Assembly: GCA_030549775.1 (NCBI GenBank)
Contig: CM060172.1
Span: 4,380,123-4,444,122 of the forward strand
Length of the DNA: 64,000 bases
From: Tamarix chinensis
Lineage: Eukaryota; Streptophyta; Magnoliopsida; Caryophyllales; Tamaricaceae
Direction of reading: 5' to 3'
In this document: positions 1-13,300 of the stretch, piece after piece
Layout: the number at the start of each line of letters is the position of its first letter
Numbering within the stretch: the first letter of the stretch is position 1
Position numbers and translations under genes: made by a program
The notes under the pieces: model-generated
The model's database searches: none
What the model was told of the DNA's origin: nothing
What the model saw: only the letters and a program-made list of their open reading frames with translations

Positions 1-885
1 ATGAATCCACAACCACAACCTCAACTACTTCATCCAACACTTATTTTGGCTGAATACTGGCTTAGAGAGATTAGGTTTTATCACCGACTTGTGTTTGAGG
101 GAATTAAGGTGCTAAGAATATTAGAAGGTGGATTAGGGAGCTAGAGAAGATCTTCAAGGCTTATGATTTCCCATTTTGAAAGAAGGTGGACATCAGTACA
201 TTCTACCTACTAGGAAAGGCAGATAAAGGGAGGGGATACCAGCATCGAGTTGTTGTGCTAGTAGACACTTAGGAAGGATTTTTTGTAGATTTGAGAGTAC
301 ACTACTACCTTTTGCACATACGTTGTGCAAAGTGTGTCAAGTTTTTGACCATTCATTAGGGCAGCATGTCAGTCGAGGATTACTTTAGCATGCTCTCCAA
401 GCTTATTGCTTTTATGCCCGAGATAGATAGCAATGAGGAGATGGTTGATCATCACTTTGAACAATGTTTAGATATACACACTCAAGATTTGTTTGTAGGA
501 GAGATTATGATTGATTGACTCACGATGTATGATAGGGCTTCTACCTTATGAAGGATTCAGGTGCAGAAGAAGGCCCTTAGTGGAACTAAGAGGCTAGCAG
601 AGAGTTTTTGGCATCATAGAAGTGACAAGAGAGTTAATTCAAGTGTTCAATAGAGCTGACCTAGTGCAGCCAATCTTCCAGTTGTTTGAAAAACAGTTTA
701 GAAGTAATTGACCCCTGAGGCACTATCACTATAAGATTTGTAGAGGGAATCGCCTAGGAAAGGATTTCTATGGTAGAACAGTAGAGTGTTGAAAGCTTGG
801 TAAGATGGGTCATAGTGGCTTTAAGTGTCACTCTCATAGAGTTGGAGTTCAACGTCGCCAAATAAAGTCGGATGATGGAAACACC
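1..885 (+). pseudogene. Ty3/gypsy gag, 5' part, decayed
   Basis: This is a relic of the capsid gene of an LTR retrotransposon. From about base 60 the + strand frames give the plant gypsy gag signature, with stops and frame changes between blocks: a WLREI-like start, then KIFKAYDFPF near 150-170, a FYLLGKADK block, and MSVEDYFSMLSKLIAFMPE at about 365-425. At about 787-830 there is a damaged CCHC zinc knuckle in which the second cysteine is lost and GKMGHSGFKC remains. Gag is cut at 885 by a - strand LTR, and its remainder resumes at 6357. The 5' LTR and PBS would lie left of the window. The family assignment is firm. The exact lineage is uncertain; the chromovirus-like 'GGGGAYGAAG ... GAGGG' end motif before the 3' LTR suggests a Tekay/Del-type element. 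Confidence 0.85.
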
Positions 886-3800
886 TATAACACCCTTATT
901 TATACTACTAAAAATTTTGTTTTGAAAACTTTATCAAAGTAGAAAAGTAATAAACACTTAATAAAAATGGGGTACTAATGCCTCAATTAACATAAGATAG
1001 GTACCCGTCACCTGTCCCTTGCTAGATATAAGGCTGAGAACTAAACAAACAAAAATTAAAGTAGAGTGCACCAAAACAAGTTATATAAATACCGAAAGAA
1101 AGGGTTTCAAACATAAGACCTTGATGGACAGAAATATTCAAATGTGCAAGGAATATTAAGACAAAGTACATGATCTCAAATTACAAAAATAAAAGTTGGT
1201 TATAGCCCTAAACTCTGGACCATCTATGACCACTCAAAAGTCTCTAGATGTCCACTCTCTCAAAACCTATGCTCGATACGAGGTTGGCCAACTAGTTGCC
1301 ATCCTTGAAAACCTACATATGGCCTTCTACTTGTGGGAATGAGTAGCTGGCCAAGAAAATGAGCACATTAGTATGCTTCATACTGAGTTATTCAAGTTAC
1401 CTCCTTAATAGAGTCACCAACACACAAAATTGCAGCATTATATGAAAATTATACTAACATATTTCATGTATATTTCATATAAATAGGATATATGTTCTCT
1501 CATAATCACATCAGGCATTGGAAGTTCATACAATACATGACTCATCATTCTTGATAATGTAGCACAACATCATAGTTGACAATATTTAAGCCACAAAGTA
1601 TAATGTCTAGCTGATAGTAACGCTTTATTTATATCGGCACGTTATTTCACCATACGATATTTCCACATACCAAAGTTATCATGAAATTTATACATATATA
1701 GACCATTATCTCCTTTACCACTCTTTTCCTTTTATGTTTATATTTCTCTTTAGTCACATTATGATTCTAAAATCTTATCTAATTGCTCATTTAAATTATT
1801 ATACAAATAATTTCCCTAGTTATTATTGAGCGATGGACTGTGCACCACCCCATTATCTCACATGCCATGAAAGTTTATCCAAAACAAAGGACATAAAGTC
1901 CAGTTTAAGCCAAGTAACCACCAATTAAAATAAGTCTGGTGCGAAGAGAAAAAAAAAATAACCACCAATGGACATAAGTCAATGGTGAAGGCATAAACCA
2001 CCTAAGTAAACCCTTTAGTATCAATACCCCTAGTACATTTTTAGTGTCTAGAGTACGTAAGGCACTAGGATCTATAAAGACCCCCCATAAGAAGACTGAC
2101 CCCCTATGGCTAATTGAAGATCAAGTAACCATGACCCAAATACATCTCAATCATCTTTCACTTTAAGTGTTTAGTATGTTTTTCTCAAGGTTGTGTGATC
2201 ATACAAGGCCCATACAATATACCGAAAATGCATTCACATACTTATTCCATCTTAACCATTACCGTTCCCCAAACTTATGGGGGATTTCCATTAATGATTA
2301 ATCATTATCAACCAAATCCCTTATATTAATTCATTCTAGGCCAAAGTGTATAATTCATTACCTCATTAAAACCATCAAATACTTATTTGGGTTTACCCAT
2401 TAAGGCCTCCACAACACCCATTATATATGCCATATTATATGATCCTTTTAATCCATCCATTAGGTTATTAATCCATGACAATAGATTTATTCCACTCCTT
2501 AATCAATCATATAGCAACATACAACATGATCTCATGGTATATACAAGTCAAAAGATCAAATCACACAATCTAGCTAACAAATCGATTGATTTGCCTAACC
2601 ACTTGATTGGTTTTACCAACAAGTTGATAGCTTGAGCCAACTATTTCATCATTTTAGGCTAACTAGTATTTGTTTGACCCAACCAAACCCAAGGTTCCCT
2701 CAAACTAGTTGATATATTTAGCCAAAATAGTTGACTATTATAGGACAAGTCAATCCTTTCTACCAAACTAGTTGATGGGCTTAAACAATGAGTAAATGAA
2801 GGCCACCAAAGACCTATCGGTTGATACATTTAGGCTAACTAATTGATTGTTCTAAGGACCAGTTGATCACTTTGACATAACCAATCGATCAATTTACCCT
2901 AGCAACACAAAACAAACAATTTTCACGCAAATCATTCTCGTAATTCCTATAACATTTGAACCAAAACATATCATGGAATCATACTATTACTTTGTTAGCT
3001 CATAAGTTGAAACATGCATCTTAATTAATCAAATTGACTTTATTTCCCTAAACACATGATTTTTTCTTAGGATTTATATGTCAATAAAAGAACATTATTC
3101 TAAAACCAAATTATCATGTAAACTTATAAAATTAGAAATTTAAAGAATACACCACATCACATGGTTAACTAGTTCATATTTTAGAAGTAAGAATAACATA
3201 CTTGATGTAAGAAAAAAAAATTCACAAACAAGAAAACTCAACTTAGAATATTTTTAATTTCTAAACCTTAAAAAAATAGAAGCTAAAGCATCACAAATCT
3301 AAGGAATAATTTCATAAATCTGGATTCGGATTAGTAGAAAACAAACTTACCAAAACTAAGAGAAAAATATAGGAAATTTGTGCTCAAATTAGAGACAATC
3401 AACTTCCTCCTAAATCTAACCCTTCTTTACCTAAAGATAAACAAAAAGGAGATGGGAAAAAGATAAGAAGAGTAGAAAAGAACTTAAACTAAGCTCGATT
3501 TTGGGATAAAAGAACACGAGGTTGGAGAGGTGGAATATTTTGGTGGATGAAAGAAAAGAGAGTGGAGTGAGTGATCAGGGCTATTTGCAAACAACAAATA
3601 TATAAAGGAATGAGTGTGGTTATGATTAGACCAAAAAACCCTTAATTTCTCTTGTTTGTATTTGAGATGAACAGGTGAATTTCATCAAAGATGGCTTGAC
3701 CTCCCTTCTAATGTTGAAATGGCAATTTATAGAGAATGCAGGTCAAATTTGCCCAAAAAATATCAAATAAAAAAGTGGAAATAAGTGATTAACATGGAAT

Positions 3801-3898
3801 ATATCTCCTTACTGGGAAAGAAAGCCTCAAAATTAAAGTAACTATTCTAGAGTGTATAAAGGAGAGAGGTCGAAAAAGATAAAGTAAAGATCATCATC

Positions 3899-5921
3899 TA
3901 TAACATCCCCATTTTTCAAGCTGAAATTTTTTATTTTTGTGGAAGCATTAATTACTAAATCACCGAGTGTTACCATCACACTTAACATAAGTCTAGCTCA
4001 TAGCCTTTCTTATGCCAAATTCTAAGGTTAAGACAAAACTCATCTAGAATAAGTCAGCAGAAATAGAAAAAATACATAATAGAGTTGTGAATAAATGTCA
4101 TAGTATAATACCATAAACAAAGTATAGTATAGGACATAAGAGTTAAAAGGAAAACCAATTGTAATAAAAATAGTACTAGAAGATACAACTCTGGTTTCCC
4201 ATACTCTTAGACTCAAAGGCCTTCACATAGTCATTTGCAAAATTAGTATTAGTATGAATTTCTCATATTGTATAAATCAAAATACCTCACAAGAGTCAAT
4301 ATACCCACATTCTACATATTCATAAATGCATCAAAAAAGCCAATATACCCATATTTTACATAGTCATGCAAAACCAAAAAATCATACTTATACACAAGGA
4401 ATGGACCATATACACAATATTCATGGAGAAACATATATCATGATCAAAGTCTCAACTCAATGGTAAAACATACCCATCTAATTCTCATCATTTCAAAGTG
4501 TAAAGTCATATACAATTAGTTAAATATGTTTCAATCATAGTAGTAGGGCACTAAGGTAACTACCGAAACAACAGTCTAAAACAATACTAGTGTAGGGCAC
4601 TAAGTTAACTACCAAACCAACAAATCCATCATAAACCAAGGTAGGGCACTAAGGTAATTGCCAAACAAACAATCCATCATAATGCCAAGGTAGGGCACTA
4701 CGAAAACTACCTATCCAGTGATCCATTATTTTCATTTTATACCATAACAAACATTTCCGTTTTTACTTCCGTACTCAAGAGGGATATAAATCAACCCATG
4801 GGCACAATGGTACACCTAGTCATATCGGCACCCGAAAGCCACACAATACCCTACCTCAAACCCAAAGATATAGGGGTAAACCTAGTTATACTAGCGCTGA
4901 AGGCAACACAATATCCTTCCAGCCATGTTCACCTAGTCCTTAAGTATCAATACCACCTATAGGGCTTTTATATCACCTATAGAGTAGAGTAAGGCCTTAA
5001 ACAGAGGTACAACGGCACACCAGTGAACAAAAAATGACGACTAATTCCTAACATTTAAGGTAGTGACCCTTAGAGAGAAACCATTCCAAAATCATGGCCT
5101 TTCATATTAAGTATTAATTTCTTATGAGGTGATCACATAAGTCACATACAACACAAAAAATTTCATTTTCCATACTTAAATGTTTTTATTTTTTATTTCC
5201 AATTAGTTAGATAAAATCTAAGGCCATAGGTCTATATCAAGCCATGTTAATGGTAAGGTCAACATATGAAAAGGGTAAGGCCATCCTAGCATTCATTTAT
5301 TTGTAAATGATATATTAGGTAAAAATTATCGAAATACCCATCAAAACCCTAGTTTCCTCATTTTACTCATTGTTCATACCAACCATAATCATTATGAGAA
5401 ATTTTTCATGAGCAAGTAGGAAATATTTCACTTTATTTTTATCATATATGTAATCATTTCATTTCGATGGTATAGGAAGGTATAAGGTGAAGGTCTTATG
5501 TAATGAAATGAGGATCAAAATCATGATAGAAAAACAAAGGGGAGAGGGAAGGTATTGTGTAGAGTGATGAGGTGACAATTCGTAGGTAACATGTAGGGGT
5601 AAGGAGGGTAGGAGGTTAGGGGAAATCTAGCATAGATTAGGAATAGTAAATATTTAGGGTAAAAATATATTGTATAATTTAAGGTTACTAGGCTAGGCTT
5701 ATTTGATGAAATGAATACCATTTACGACCCTACCTAGGTTTAAATATTAAAATGCACCCTCTAGTATATTTCAACCTAATTAAATTGTATAACTTATAAG
5801 TTTCAATAATATTACACATATTAACAAATATATGTATTATTAAATATCCTAAAATAATTGTTATAACTAATACACATAATTGCTATTATTAATTATGGGT
5901 TTTTGGAAATAGGGTATTACA
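3899..5921 (-). mobile_element. Solo LTR, Ty3/gypsy, with 5-bp TSD
   Basis: A 2023-bp solo LTR. Read on the - strand it starts TGTAATACCC (5921) and ends GGGGATGTTATA (3899). It is flanked by a perfect 5-bp duplication, tcatc, at 3894-3898 and 5922-5926, so both boundaries are fixed and no internal region exists. It lies within the larger - strand LTR at 886-6356 and is therefore younger than it. Inside, 4540-4720 holds four diverged units around 'tagggcactaaggtaactac', the reverse of the minisatellite units seen in the + strand LTRs near 14050 and 26265. Solo LTRs of this kind arise by recombination between the two LTRs of a complete element. Confidence 0.9.
4537..4720 (-). repeat. LTR-internal minisatellite
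   Basis: Four imperfect units of about 50-60 bp are built around 'gtagggcactaaggtaacta'. Related units, in the opposite orientation, occur in the LTRs at 14050-14200 and more distantly at 26265-26355, so this is a family feature and not a local expansion. Confidence 0.7.
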
Positions 5922-6356
5922 TCATCTCCCTCAATTATCTAAATTGAACCCTCAAATTAGTTCAGGGCAAAACCTTGGGCTGAATGCATGATAAGAAAAG
6001 TTAATATTCTTTAAATAACAACTTGGAATGGGATTATTAAGGATTCATTTTAGTATAAGAAGGTTTACCAAAAGAATTAGTTTTGAAATGGTACTTAGCT
6101 CAATAAACCTATCGATAAGTTCCTAAATCGGTTGATCAATTTGGTCTAGAAAAACCCTTTAGGTGAAAAAAGAAAATAGTAGAACAGGTTAATTGGTCCA
6201 GCTAAAAACTCATTTTATTCCTTTTCTAAATCTTATTCAAATCTAACATTCACTCTAACTCAATTATAGGTCAAAATTAAAATCAAATTTTATCAAAATT
6301 TAATAAATACCATAACTTCTCATTCAAAAAAATTTACAAAAAGATGGGGCATTACA

Positions 6357-6755
6357 CCATCTATTAGCATCGGTCTTCCCTAGTAACTCAGACACCTACT
6401 AGTAGTATCCTAAGTGTGAGTACTAAGGCTGAGGGACCTGCTTCTCATCCCTACCTGCAGTGTAGTGCAATTCAGACTTTGGGTATTAGATGTACCCGAG
6501 GAGGTTTGATGGCCAATAGTTTGAATGTGATCGATGATGCACAAGCTCGTGGATTTGTGGACACCATCGTAGTTTATAGTTCTTTATTAATTGTACATAT
6601 AGTGTGATTTATTGAGGTTCGTCTAACACGTCTATATTTTAGTTTTATCCTCAATTAAGGTTTAGTTCTTTTATGGGGGTAGTGACCCCTAGCTCATAGA
6701 AGCTTTGTTTGATTACCACTCAAGGTTATATCCAGTTAGTTTTATTTTATTTAAA
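6357..6755 (+). pseudogene. Ty3/gypsy gag 3' end / protease border, truncated
   Basis: This continues the gag relic from 885 after the nested LTR. An open stretch at 6416-6607 reads AEGPASHPYLQCS, then a block ending DDAQARGFVDTIVVYSS, which fits the low-complexity gag tail and the start of the aspartic protease ('xGTIVV...' before the DSGA motif). The protease active site is missing. Directly after it the sequence jumps to the pre-LTR motif, so protease, RT, RNase H and integrase have been deleted. The element cannot encode its own replication. Protease assignment is an inference from position and weak similarity. Confidence 0.55.
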
Positions 6756-6790
6756 CTTTGGGGATGAAGACTCTTTTAAGAGGGTAGTAA
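6756..6790 (+). other. Polypurine tract region before 3' LTR
   Basis: The stretch 'ctttggggatgaagactc' followed by 'ttttaagagggtagtaa' matches the conserved end of plant chromovirus internal regions (ggggacgaa... aaggaggggagaa) immediately upstream of the LTR start tgtaat at 6791. It serves as the plus-strand primer in reverse transcription. Confidence 0.8.
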
Positions 6791-9043
6791 TGTAATAATT
6801 CATTTTCAAAAACCCTAATTATTGATATAAATTAGGGTGTTTGTATTAAATAGATTATTGAGATATGTAGTATTATTATAATATATTAGATATAAATTTT
6901 AATTAGGTTAAAATTTATCAGATAGTGGATTATCAAATTTGAATTATAAGTTAGACCTTAATTGATATTATTTATGTCCAATAACCCTAATTTTGGTAAT
7001 AAAATAATTTACACATGTTCTTTAACTAAAAACTTACCCTAACCTATGCTAGATTTATAGGTCACAACCCCTATCCCCTTCCTAGCACAATTTACTCCAC
7101 ACCTTACTCTACTCCATACTCTCCCCTTGTTTTGCTCCATATTTTCCCTTATTCCACCATCCATATAAACCCTTAAACCTCCCCATTTTGTGTTATGCAT
7201 TAACCTTGAAGCATTCCTCCATTCTCCTCTCCTTCTATTAAGCTCCCATAAGAAGAAAAACTCCCTAACTCTCAGTTTCTTTCTATGTCTCTTCACATAA
7301 TTTTTCACCAAAAACTTTTTTTCCAAAACCACCATACATCCAAACACATAACATCCCTAAAAACAACCCAACTCCTTTGCCCAAACTTATCGATCCCTTA
7401 CCATCACCTTTAGCCAAAATCACCGATCCCCTCCTCTTAGCTTCGACCACTTACACCAAAACTCACCTTATTGATACATCCTCCCCACCAAATCCCTTGT
7501 CCAATTTTCACACAAAGTTACCAAAAACACCCCCAACAACTTGCAGCTAACCACACCAAAACCTCGACCCCTCTTTCAGTAAAAGCACTGAACAATTTCC
7601 CTTTGGATTCAACCATTTATGTTGATCCTAATCCCCTTTTCCCACCTTTCTCTACGAAACATACCCCTCCACTTTCCATTTCTGTTGTTCCTATCCACTA
7701 GCATCAGCTAATTTTTTCATTTCTTACTCCTTCTTGGCAACTTCCTCCATTCTTCCTCCCTTTGTTTCATGTTGTTAGTTAGTTTCCTTGCTGCTTTGCT
7801 TTAGTCAATTAGTTATCCTTGAGTTGTGTTGCTAATTTTGTTTTATTATTGTGTTATACTATAATCTACTACATGTTATTGGGTGTTAATTTCATAGGTA
7901 ATCCTTGAGAATCTTAGAGAACATGGTTTTTGTACTTTTTATATAATATTGGATTTATGTGAATTCTATCACTCATACAATGGTAGAAATTATGTGCGAG
8001 CATGCTAAGATCTTTTAGACCTAGAAAAATTCTAGGGTTTTTATATTTTTTTAAGTATTATAACATGCATGGTAAAATGATTACATATTAAGTAAATGGT
8101 ACGTACAATGGTTGTAAGTTAAGTTATATCCATGAGTAATATGATTTATAGATGCATATCTAGCGTTTTGTTAGGGTTTACATTCTTGTCAAGTTATGTT
8201 TTGAATTCCATGATAAATATCTTATGATTACTAATGCATGGTAGTTAGGGTTACTATGATTCACGTAGAATCATATACACATAATTAGGGTTAGCTTATG
8301 ATGACTTCTATTCATATGACCTAGGGTTAAAGATATTCACCTACATGTACTATGATGATAATTACCTTTTTAAATGTTGTATTATGATTTAAATATGTAT
8401 GTACATGTTTCATGTAATATGTAATATTAGGATTTTGTGGGTATAACCCATTAAATGCATGAAATATAAAAAATACAATCAATTGCTATATTGCAAAGAT
8501 TTCCTATGTGCTAAATAATGTAAAATGTTACCTTTTATACCTTTCATGAAAAAATTATCATATTAATAATATTTGGTATGAAAAGGAATAAAATGGTGAA
8601 ATCATGGTTTTAAAGGCATTCTAGTAAATTTTAACCTATTATATCTTTTGTACACTTAAATGGCATTTAACTTTTAATAGGTTGAACTTAGTTTTTACTT
8701 GACTAGAAATAGATTTATGACCTTAGGGTTTACCTTAATAAATGAAAACAAAAAGGGAAAAAGGTTAAGCATGGAAATAGGAATTGTTATGTAATACATG
8801 ATATTTATGATTACATCATAAAATATTATTACTCAAAATGAAAGACCTTGAGTTGAAAATATTTTTTCTCTAGGATTAGCTTCCCTAGATATGAGGTATT
8901 AGCCCTCATTTGAGTTGATTCACTTGTGTATCATTCTACCCTAGTAAGGTCATAGTCTACAAAAATGATAACAATGCGTATGCTTCGTTCGTACGCACCC
9001 CATGCACCCAATCCTTTCTGATCATTTTCCCTCTTTGAGTTTC

Positions 9044-10387
9044 ATGGGGAAGAAGAAAGCTGCCAAGTGTAGGGTAGCCCACACTTCAAAAGAGGTAACT
9101 TGATCAAATTCTGTGGTTTCTAGAGGGGATGGTTTTGTTGATGATACCAAGTTAGGGGATCCTATGCCCTTTAAGATCCAATCTCATACTCCTTCACCGG
9201 TATCGAAACCTAGACCAACTTCTCTAATTGTGAATCAGCCATTGAAAGTTTCTAGACCTAATCTAGATGATCCTTATGTTTAGAATGGTAATCATGATAC
9301 TATTAAAGATTGTTCAGAGAATCGATCATGGAAGGATATTTTGATCAGTAATTGGAGGCCTAAATGGGGTATGACATTACAGTTCATTCCACCCTTAGTT
9401 ATTGATGGATCTCAAAAAGCCATGATTCAGGAAGATGAAATTTCAAAGGAGGCTAAAAAATAGGAGAATGATTTGGTAGTGATGGTGGCCGGGATTCAAC
9501 CGATCCATTATCAAATGACCCAATTTGTGAAGGAAATGTGGCATTTCCTCCCTGTATTACCTGATATATTTACCCATGATAAAGGATTTGTTGTTTACAA
9601 ACTTGCATCATAGGAGGACATGTACCAAATCCTTAATCAACCCTATTGAATCTTTGGAGTTAGACCTATACTGCTGAGGAAGTGGACTCCTGAGGTCTCT
9701 ATGTCAGCCAAGGACTGGAGAACCATGCCTTTGTGGGTCTTATTTCCTAGCTTACCTTTACACTTGTGGTCGAATGATAATTTGAGGAGAATGGCTAGCC
9801 TCTTGGATCTTCCTATATGTCCTGATACTGTCACAGCACAGAGAGGAAGAATTTCTTTCCCAAGAGTTTTGATTGAAATGGATATTAGTATCCCTTTACC
9901 TGACCAAATTACTATTGCATCACCTAGAGGAAAGGAATTGAAACAGAATGTTACCTATGAATGGAAACCTAAATTTTACTCTTTGTGTGATGTAATGGGG
10001 CATTAGTCAAGATAATGTCATGGTAGGAATGGACAGAGGACCAAAAAAACTTAGTATTGGAGACCTAAACCTGTTTCTTCTCACGAATCTAAGCCTCTAG
10101 TGGATTATATTTCTAAGAAGCCTATCCCTATTAACCCTTCCTCTAGACCTATTAATGACTAAGAACCCTCTTTAGAACATGCTTCTATACAAGAGTCTGG
10201 AGCGGTCCCCATACCTCAAAATGGATAGATGGACTTAATGAAGGGCAAGGATATTTCTTCTTTTGGAGGAAGCATTTCTTGAATAGAAATTTATAATTTA
10301 TGCCCTTTAGGGCTAGGATACCTTAAGGAAAAACTAAAGTCAGGTAATGTGGATAGGGGGAGGGGTGAGAGTTCCTCTCCCTTATGA
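9044..10387 (+). pseudogene. LINE ORF1 (DUF4283 / zinc knuckle protein)
   Basis: ORF1 of plant L1 elements encodes an RNA-binding protein that coats the LINE transcript. The start at 9044 opens with a basic MGKKKAAK stretch. One frame runs without a shift to the TGA at 10385-10387, about 447 codons, but with about eleven in-frame stops. A DUF4283-like core covers about 9500-9900 (WRTMPLWVLFPSLPLHLWS, then 'RMASLLDLPICPDTVT'). A zinc knuckle remnant at about 9976-10020 reads YSLCDVMGH with the first Cys changed to Tyr. Its stop overlaps the ORF2 ATG as atga (10384-10387), which suggests coupled translation of the original element. Confidence 0.88.
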
Positions 10388-13300
10388 CCTTTGCCATTTG
10401 GAATATTAGAGGGTTTAATAAAACCCTCAAACACAGGGTTGTGAGAAACCGTGTATCTCTTCATAGAATTGGCTTGTTAGGTATGTTAGAAACTAGAGTA
10501 AAGAAGGAAAAAGTTGATTCCATTATTCAGAAACTTGGGTTACATTGGAATTGGGTTAATAATTATGATCATCATCCAAATGGTAGAGTTTGGTTATTAT
10601 GGGATGAATCTATGTATAACATCCAAGTTGTTGATAAAAATGCTCAGGGTATTCATTGCTTGGCTACCTGTGTGAAGTTTCATAATTTTTTTGGGATCAC
10701 TGTGGTTTATACATATAACATTGGGGTCCTTAGAAGGGAGTTATGGGATTGTATGACAAAGATAGATACACAGTATTTTCCCTAGATTGCCATTGGAGAC
10801 TTTAATGTAGTGGCCTCTTCCCAGGAAAATATTTATGGTGATATTGAGGCCTAGGATGTTTTTTGAATTTTCCCATTGCCTACAAGATTGTGGTCTTGGA
10901 GACCTGCCTTCTTTTGGGACTTGGTTTACTTGGACCAACATACAAGATATTAGTTCTAGGATATACAGTTGGCTAGATAGGGGTGTTGGTAATAGTGAAT
11001 GGATGGATATCTTCCCTGCTACTACTATTAATACATTCCATCATCCTGTTTCTAATCACTATGCCCTGATTGTCTCTTTATAGGTGATCTAACTAGGTGG
11101 AATTAAACCTTTTAAAATTTTCAACTTCTGGGTTGAGAAGGAGGGTCTCTTTGACCTGGTTAGAAGGGTTTGGCAGGTAAAATTGGAGAGTTCAAAGGCC
11201 TACCTGTGTATGAGAAAACTCAGAATGTTGAAGGTTAAACTTAAAAAATTCAATGTCATTCAATGTGGAAATGTTACTCAAAAGCTTACTGTTACCTATA
11301 AGCTTTGGTAGGGAAACATTATTGACTTTTCCCATCATCAATTTGATCAAGTCTATATTAACAATGAAAAAGTGGCCAGACTAGATTGGGAGAAGAAGGC
11401 TAGAGATGAGGAGAGATTCTTTCAACAAAAGGCTCATATTCAATTTGTTAAACTAGGTGACCATAATAATAAATTTTTCTATGCTAGCCTTAAGGGGAGA
11501 AGATCTCATATTAGGATTTCTCAACTGGTTAATGATTATGACCAAGTCCTTATGCAGGATGATGATATTAAGGCTGAGATAGTGAATTTTTATAAGAATC
11601 TACTTGGATCTTCTTCTGCTGAGCTCAAACCAATTAATCCTATAGCATATAACTAGGGCCCTATATTATCTTCAAAATAAAGGCAAATTCTTCTTGCTCG
11701 ACCTACTATTGAAGAGGTTAAATCTTCCCCTTTTTCTATGGGAAACTTGAAAACCCCAGGTCTTGATGGATATAATCCTTTCTTTTTCAAACAAACCTGG
11801 CCTATTCTTGGTAATGATATAGTTGATGCTTTTAATGACTTCTGGTACTCTAAGAGTCTTCTCAAGCAATTTAATAATACACCCATCACTCTTATCCCCA
11901 AAAATAGTGGTGCCTCAAAGGTTAAGGATTTTAGACCTATAGCTTGCTGTAATGTCTTGTATAAAAAAAAATATCCAAAGTCTTAGCTAATAGAATTCTA
12001 AAGGTGCTGCATTTTATTGTTGGGGCCTCTCAAGTTGCTTTTGTTAAAGGTTAAAATCTAAGAGATAATGTGCTTATGGCTACTGAACTACTTAAGCACT
12101 ACCAACGTAAGCCTGTTTCTCCTAGTATGATGATTAAAGTGGATATCCAGAAAGCTTATGACTCTCCGAAATGGTCCTTCTTGCGTCATGCTCTCCTGGC
12201 CTTTGGTTTTCCTTATCATTTCACTAAATTGGTTTTAGCATGTGTGACTTCTGTTAGAGTTTCTTTTAACGTGAATGGTTCCCTCACCTATCCATTTGAC
12301 TACAAGAGAGGTCTCAGGCAGGGAGACCCTTTATCTCCCTATCTCTTTGTCATTGCTATGGAATAATATCATAGGGATCTGCAATAGTTATGGCATGATA
12401 GTAAGTTCCTGAGACACCATGGCTGTAGCAAATTTAAGATTATTGACCTGTGCTTTGATGATGAATTGATGCTTTTTACCAAAGGTGATATTTAATCACC
12501 ATCTTTTATTAAATAGAAGCTAGAAGATTTTTCTCTTTGTACTGTTTTGAAAGCAAATCCAACTAAAATCTCAGTTTATATATCAAGGGTATCCTTGTCA
12601 GTGAAAACTCAAATTTTGGATATCTTGAAGTGTGAGGAAGGGTCTTTCCCTATTAGATACCTAGGTGTACCCCTTGATTCTGCTTAGTTGGGTATCTCTC
12701 ATTTTTAGCCTCTGCTCGATTCTCTATCTGCTAGAATCTTCTTTTGAACAAACAAACACCTGAGTTATTCAGGTAGAGTACAGCTAATCAAATCAGTCTT
12801 GTTTGGCATTTAGAATATTTGGACTCAAGTATTCATTCTCCCCAAAAATGTTATTGCTTATGTTGATAGAATTTGCAGGACCTTCTTATGGTTTGGTCTT
12901 AATTCAGGATCAAATATATCCCTAGTATCTTGGCAGCGGGTCTGTCTCCCCTTTAAAGAAGGAGGTTTAAGCCTAAAAAATATATTACACTAGAACATTA
13001 CTACTATGGGAAAGAGGTTCTGGCAGGTGGTGTGCAATAAAGAAATTCTTTGGATCAAATGGTGACATGGCTACTATATCAAAGTGGCTCATTTGATTGA
13101 TCTACAATGCCATTCTAACCAATCCTAGATTTTTAGATGAATCATGTTTCTTAGAGATCCTTTTCTTCATTTATTCCAACATAGCTGTGTTTTCACTGAT
13201 GGGTTGTATAATATTAGCAGAGTGTATGATATTATTAGGCTATATGGTGAAATTAAACCTTGGCATAATATGGTTTGGAAGCATCCTAGTCCTCCTGGAC

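Larger units (their letters stand above)
886..6356 (-). mobile_element. Ty3/gypsy LTR (probably solo), interrupted by a second LTR
   Basis: On the - strand the block begins TGTAATGCCCC at 6356 and ends GGGTGTTATA at 886, the terminal motif pair of the long-LTR gypsy family in this window (consensus TGTAAYACCC ... GGGTGTTACA, last CA decayed to TA). No gag or pol is seen inside. Removing the nested LTR at 3899-5921 leaves about 3.4 kb, close to the length of the LTR at 15458-19894. The 2580-2900 segment carries short 'asking' motifs (ttgattggttt / ccaactagttga types) also present at 17040-17360. It sits inside gag: gag text ends before 886 and resumes after 6356. A possible acacc duplication flanks it, but it overlaps the LTR tip and is ambiguous. 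Confidence 0.7.

Noticed and set aside
2387..2635. 82-codon open frame on the + strand
   Set aside because: It lies in the LTR 886-6356, in AT-rich DNA with no domain and codon use typical of chance frames.
7039..7701. Open frames on both strands (102 and 76 codons)
   Set aside because: They lie in the C/T-rich part of the LTR at 6791. Low-complexity composition lowers stop frequency; no motif is present.
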